19,657 bases of DNA from Denitrobacterium sp024691475 (lineage in GTDB: Bacteria > Actinomycetota > Coriobacteriia > Coriobacteriales > Eggerthellaceae), in NCBI GenBank assembly GCA_024691475.1, contig JAILNP010000171.1, positions 1-19,657 on the forward strand, written 5' to 3'. Below the pieces are notes generated by a model, which saw only the letters and a program-made list of their open reading frames with translations, had not been told where the DNA came from and ran no database searches. The position numbers and the translations under genes are program-made. This document shows positions 18,201 through 19,657 of the stretch, one piece after another; positions within the stretch are counted from its first letter, which is position 1, and the number at the start of each line of letters is the position of its first letter.

Positions 18201-18556
18201 TCGTCGCTACGACGCGGAATAAACGGAACGACATCGCCACCCAATGCGCGCAGGCCACGGGTAAGCACGGCGGTGGCGGATACGCCATCGAGGTCGAAGT
18301 CGCCGAACACTAGAATGCGACGGTGCGTGCGCAGGGCCGATTCCATGCCATCGGCCACTTCCTTCATGCCAGGAATGGCGTATGGGTTAGCCCAGTCGCG
18401 CCCAAGCGAGGGGGAAAGAAAATCGGTAGCCTGCTGGGGCGTGGAGATGCCGCGGGCAACCATGGAACGGGCCATGAACCGCGGGATATCGAGTGTGCGT
18501 TGCAATACCGAGACCGCGGCCTCGTCGGCCGCGCGAATGCAAAATCGAGCCGTCAT
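15203..18556 (-). CDS. Fusion of RecJ exonuclease and RecQ-like SF2 helicase
   Basis: One uninterrupted frame encodes 1117 residues with two enzymes. Residues about 1-570 are a RecJ-type single-strand DNA 5'-3' exonuclease: FGDFDLDG (84-91), VDCG (142-145), TDHHEP (165-170), TVADLVPL (228-235), PRLNAAGR (283-290), RGSGRS (387-392) and FGGH (412-415), followed by the OB-like region. An acidic linker (about 588-620) leads to a helicase: ATGRGKS (666-672), YPLRALIADQ (694-703), DEAHH (771-775), LTATAP (805-810), FGEGVNIPN (922-930) and QMSGRAGRDG (948-957). The tail (about 1004-1050) looks like a winged helix; the RecQ zinc cysteines and an HRDC domain are not seen. ATG 18556 (MTARFCIRAADE) fits RecJ N-termini; ATG 18595 would add 13 residues. 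A promoter should lie between the pth terminator and the start. rel follows after three bases. Confidence 0.93.
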   Translation of the reverse strand: MTARFCIRAADEAAVSVLQRTLDIPRFMARSMVARGISTPQQATDFLSPSLGRDWANPYAIPGMKEVADGMESALRTHRRILVFGDFDLDGVSATAVLTRGLRALGGDVVPFIPRRSDEGYGLTDAAIERFMQFRPDVVITVDCGIACREEVKTLQHRGVEVFITDHHEPADLVPVDVPVCDPKIDDACGQSMLAGVGVALKLVQVLGARFGQPHLWREYTDLATLGTVADLVPLVRDNRALVADGVSRMNEAPRPSIAALLACAGALEGPIASTSLSFSIIPRLNAAGRMGDAAAALDLLLEDDFDKASQLASALEGINDQRRAIELELTEIATLQAQESYHGQRALVVAGKGWHEGVKGIVASRLVRSYGVPVILFTIDDDGVARGSGRSVGQVNLFKAVESTADILTRFGGHEAAVGVTLPADSLDAFSERLCAYMDSLPEDNFHPRIDIDACVDLDELTLENVEKLQLMAPFGQENRQPRLLARSVSLARTRAVGADKNHLSTMLTDGRNSCAGIMFHCPNIPQLMHCGCVVNAAFEVQIDTWRGRRSVKAMLSSISPVETCRALEACISPDHRSYMDGLFAIDEESDAFGAAPEDDAEADQMEAERERNRQTWEELAQSDPDALRRAIVESFIGEGNELFDSQRQVLDALKAGKSTMAVMATGRGKSLVFQVHATMCALATHKASLFVYPLRALIADQAYHIRQALQPFGVNAEVLTGESAPEEREQFFQGLTNGSVDLVLTTPEFLSFHADEFGQSDRIGFVVVDEAHHVGLAKAGNRDAYAHLDEAIRKMGDPVVLALTATAPESVAADINRVLNVGEHVFDRTERENLHFDDQRNIKFRDPYVANLIATGEKTVVYVNSRQQSVALARTLRKLVPSMAPFIGFYNAGLSRSDRMHVEEMFRTGALSVLISTSAFGEGVNIPNIRHVVLYHMPFNEVEFNQMSGRAGRDGNEAWVHALFGAADASINEQILGDATPSHDTLGAFYRVLKRMGDAHGESFFQISDAQLADEVAAFDPRVCVSAASASCAIAVFRELGLIETDSAAEAGYQRSIRIVPADGKVELTDSVRYREGLDEIGIFRSFCEWVMKSSVAVLRQRIARPILPDEKSQG

Positions 18557-18640
18557 ATGCGTATACCTAACTGCGTAACCGTGTTTCGCTTCCATTTTCC
18601 CACAAAGCGGGCGGCATTGCCACGCGCGAGGGTGCGGGGC

Positions 18641-18681
18641 AAAAGAAGAGGGGCGGAAACGAACCGCTTCGCTTCCGCCCC
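18641..18681 (-). terminator. Intrinsic terminator after pth
   Basis: A 14-bp stem (18650-18663 with 18668-18681, with one G-U pair on the minus strand) has a four-base loop and is followed on the minus strand by CTTCTTTT. It starts seven bases after the pth stop and separates pth from the RecJ/helicase gene. Confidence 0.9.
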
Positions 18682-18688
18682 GAATGAG

Positions 18689-19246
18689 CTAATTGAATTC
18701 CTGCTGCGTCTTTTCCAGGCCATTCGCAATGAGGAAGGGAACCGCCTGGGCCGCCGTTTCCACGCTTGCGCGGAACTCATCTTCCGCCTGCTTGCGAGGA
18801 CGCGAGAGGACGTAATCGGCCACGGCCATGCGTCCGGGCGGGCGGCCAATGCCGCATCGAACGCGGAACCAATCGCGCGTGCCGAGCTTGTCACAGATGG
18901 ACCGCAGTCCATTGTGGCCCGCGTGCCCACCACCGAACTTCACGCGAATGCTGCCAGGTTCGATGTCGAGATCGTCGTGGATGACGATGACATGATCGGG
19001 CTTCACGCCATGGGCAGCGCACAGCTGCTTCACGGGGCCACCCGACGTGTTCATGTAGCTTTGGGGCTTGGCAAACAGGACGTCTTCGCCTGCGAGGGAG
19101 CCCTTCGCGGTGAGCGCGCCGCATTCCGTCTTCCAATAGCGAGCCCCTGCCGAATCGGCAAGGCAATCGACGGTGTCGAAGCCCGCATTATGTCGCGTAT
19201 GCTCGTACTCTTCGCCAGGATTTCCCAGGCCAACCACCAAATACAT
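18689..19246 (-). CDS. pth: Peptidyl-tRNA hydrolase
   Basis: Pth releases tRNA from peptidyl-tRNA dropped by stalled ribosomes. The 185-residue length is typical. It opens with LVVGLGNPG (3-11). The catalytic histidine is His19 in HTRHNAGF, with Asn9, Asn66 (QSYMN) and Asn112 (GHNGLR) at the substrate-binding positions and IHDDLD (89-94) holding the supporting aspartate. The ATG at 19246 has GGAG five bases before it, and that site overlaps the TAG stop of the preceding gene, only seven bases away, so the two are probably translated together. A strong terminator follows. Confidence 0.97.
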   Translation of the reverse strand: MYLVVGLGNPGEEYEHTRHNAGFDTVDCLADSAGARYWKTECGALTAKGSLAGEDVLFAKPQSYMNTSGGPVKQLCAAHGVKPDHVIVIHDDLDIEPGSIRVKFGGGHAGHNGLRSICDKLGTRDWFRVRCGIGRPPGRMAVADYVLSRPRKQAEDEFRASVETAAQAVPFLIANGLEKTQQEFN

Positions 19247-19253
19247 GAATCTC

Positions 19254-19657
19254 CTACTTCTTCTGGGAATTGAAGAACAGGCTCAAATCGCCGCTCTTCG
19301 CATTTCGCTGGGAAAGAGCATAGCGCATGCGGAGACCACGCGCGATAATCCGCACATTCATTGCTTGAATGCATTTCGCGACCTCGGGACCATGCGGCGT
19401 GGGAGCAGCCAGGCTGTGACCCTCGTAGAACGGAACAACCTGATAGATGCCATCTTCGCCAACCGTTACGTAGTCTTGCAAGTAGTTGGCATCGATGAAG
19501 CCATTCCAGTCGCCAAAGCTCTTCCACCACGCTTCGCCGCTCTTCAGCGGGAATCCAAGCGGGTTCTGCATATTGGAATACCAGGCCTTGATGCACATGA
19601 GCGTGAGGTCCCAATAGCCCTGCACGCGTTCTTGCTCGGCGCGCATGGCATTGAACT
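19254..19657 (-). CDS. Unrecognised protein, C-terminal part only
   Basis: The frame is open to the right edge, so the start lies outside; 134 complete codons are visible. An ATG at 19646 exists, but the frame continues upstream of it (FNAMRAEQER), so it is not necessarily the start. The sequence is rich in aromatic residues (for example QGYWD, IKAWYSNMQNPLG, EAWWKSFGDWNGF), has no clear membrane segment, and ends in a short basic SQKK tail. I do not recognise the family and no catalytic motif stands out. Its stop codon is seven bases before pth and overlaps the pth ribosome site, so it shares a transcript with pth. Confidence 0.7.
   Translation of the reverse strand, partial: FNAMRAEQERVQGYWDLTLMCIKAWYSNMQNPLGFPLKSGEAWWKSFGDWNGFIDANYLQDYVTVGEDGIYQVVPFYEGHSLAAPTPHGPEVAKCIQAMNVRIIARGLRMRYALSQRNAKSGDLSLFFNSQKK

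Noticed and set aside
18544..18556. Leaderless promoter (TATACG) directly before the RecJ/helicase ATG
   Set aside because: The hexamer match is partial, with no -35; a leaderless start is possible but cannot be supported from sequence alone.

Overview
The window is a gene-dense, high-GC bacterial chromosome segment in which every gene except one is on the minus strand. The gene set and style suggest an actinobacterium, most likely Coriobacteriia/Eggerthellales. The pointers are GC-rich codons, a lysC-asd pair, a Rel with fused HD and synthetase domains, a RecJ next to rel, a class B sortase and a PPK1/PPK2 pair. This assignment is inference from gene content only. No insertion sequence, prophage gene, CRISPR array, rRNA or tRNA is visible, and no stretch over 300 bases lacks a gene.

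Layout, read in the direction of minus-strand transcription (high to low coordinate): (1) the 3' part of an unrecognised Trp-rich protein, coupled to pth and closed by a strong terminator at 18641-18681. (2) A tight recJ/RecQ-like helicase fusion - rel - metallo-beta-lactamase-fold hydrolase cluster (18556-12069). (3) A solo DUF47/PhoU-like gene (11928-11299). (4) The only plus-strand gene, a UPF0126/TRIC-type membrane protein (10509-11282), convergent with the DUF47 gene and divergent from lysC. (5) lysC-asd, with an internal start for a LysC beta subunit and a strong terminator at 7871-7906. (6) ppk1, then after a hairpin a compact series: a two-domain PPK2 (polyphosphate:AMP phosphotransferase type), a class B sortase, purF and purM (purM runs off the left edge).

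Functionally the window combines polyphosphate synthesis and use (ppk1, PPK2), the entry step and fifth step of purine synthesis (purF, purM), (p)ppGpp metabolism (rel), a PhoU-like protein, the first two steps of the aspartate amino-acid family (lysC, asd), translation rescue (pth) and DNA repair (RecJ/helicase). The most unusual item is the single 1117-residue polypeptide that joins a complete RecJ DHH exonuclease to a complete SF2 RecQ-like helicase core and is almost overlapped by rel. Other points of interest are a sortase translationally coupled to purF (ATGA overlap), an internal Shine-Dalgarno/start pair inside lysC, and dyads or 11-bp-spaced repeats in several promoter regions.
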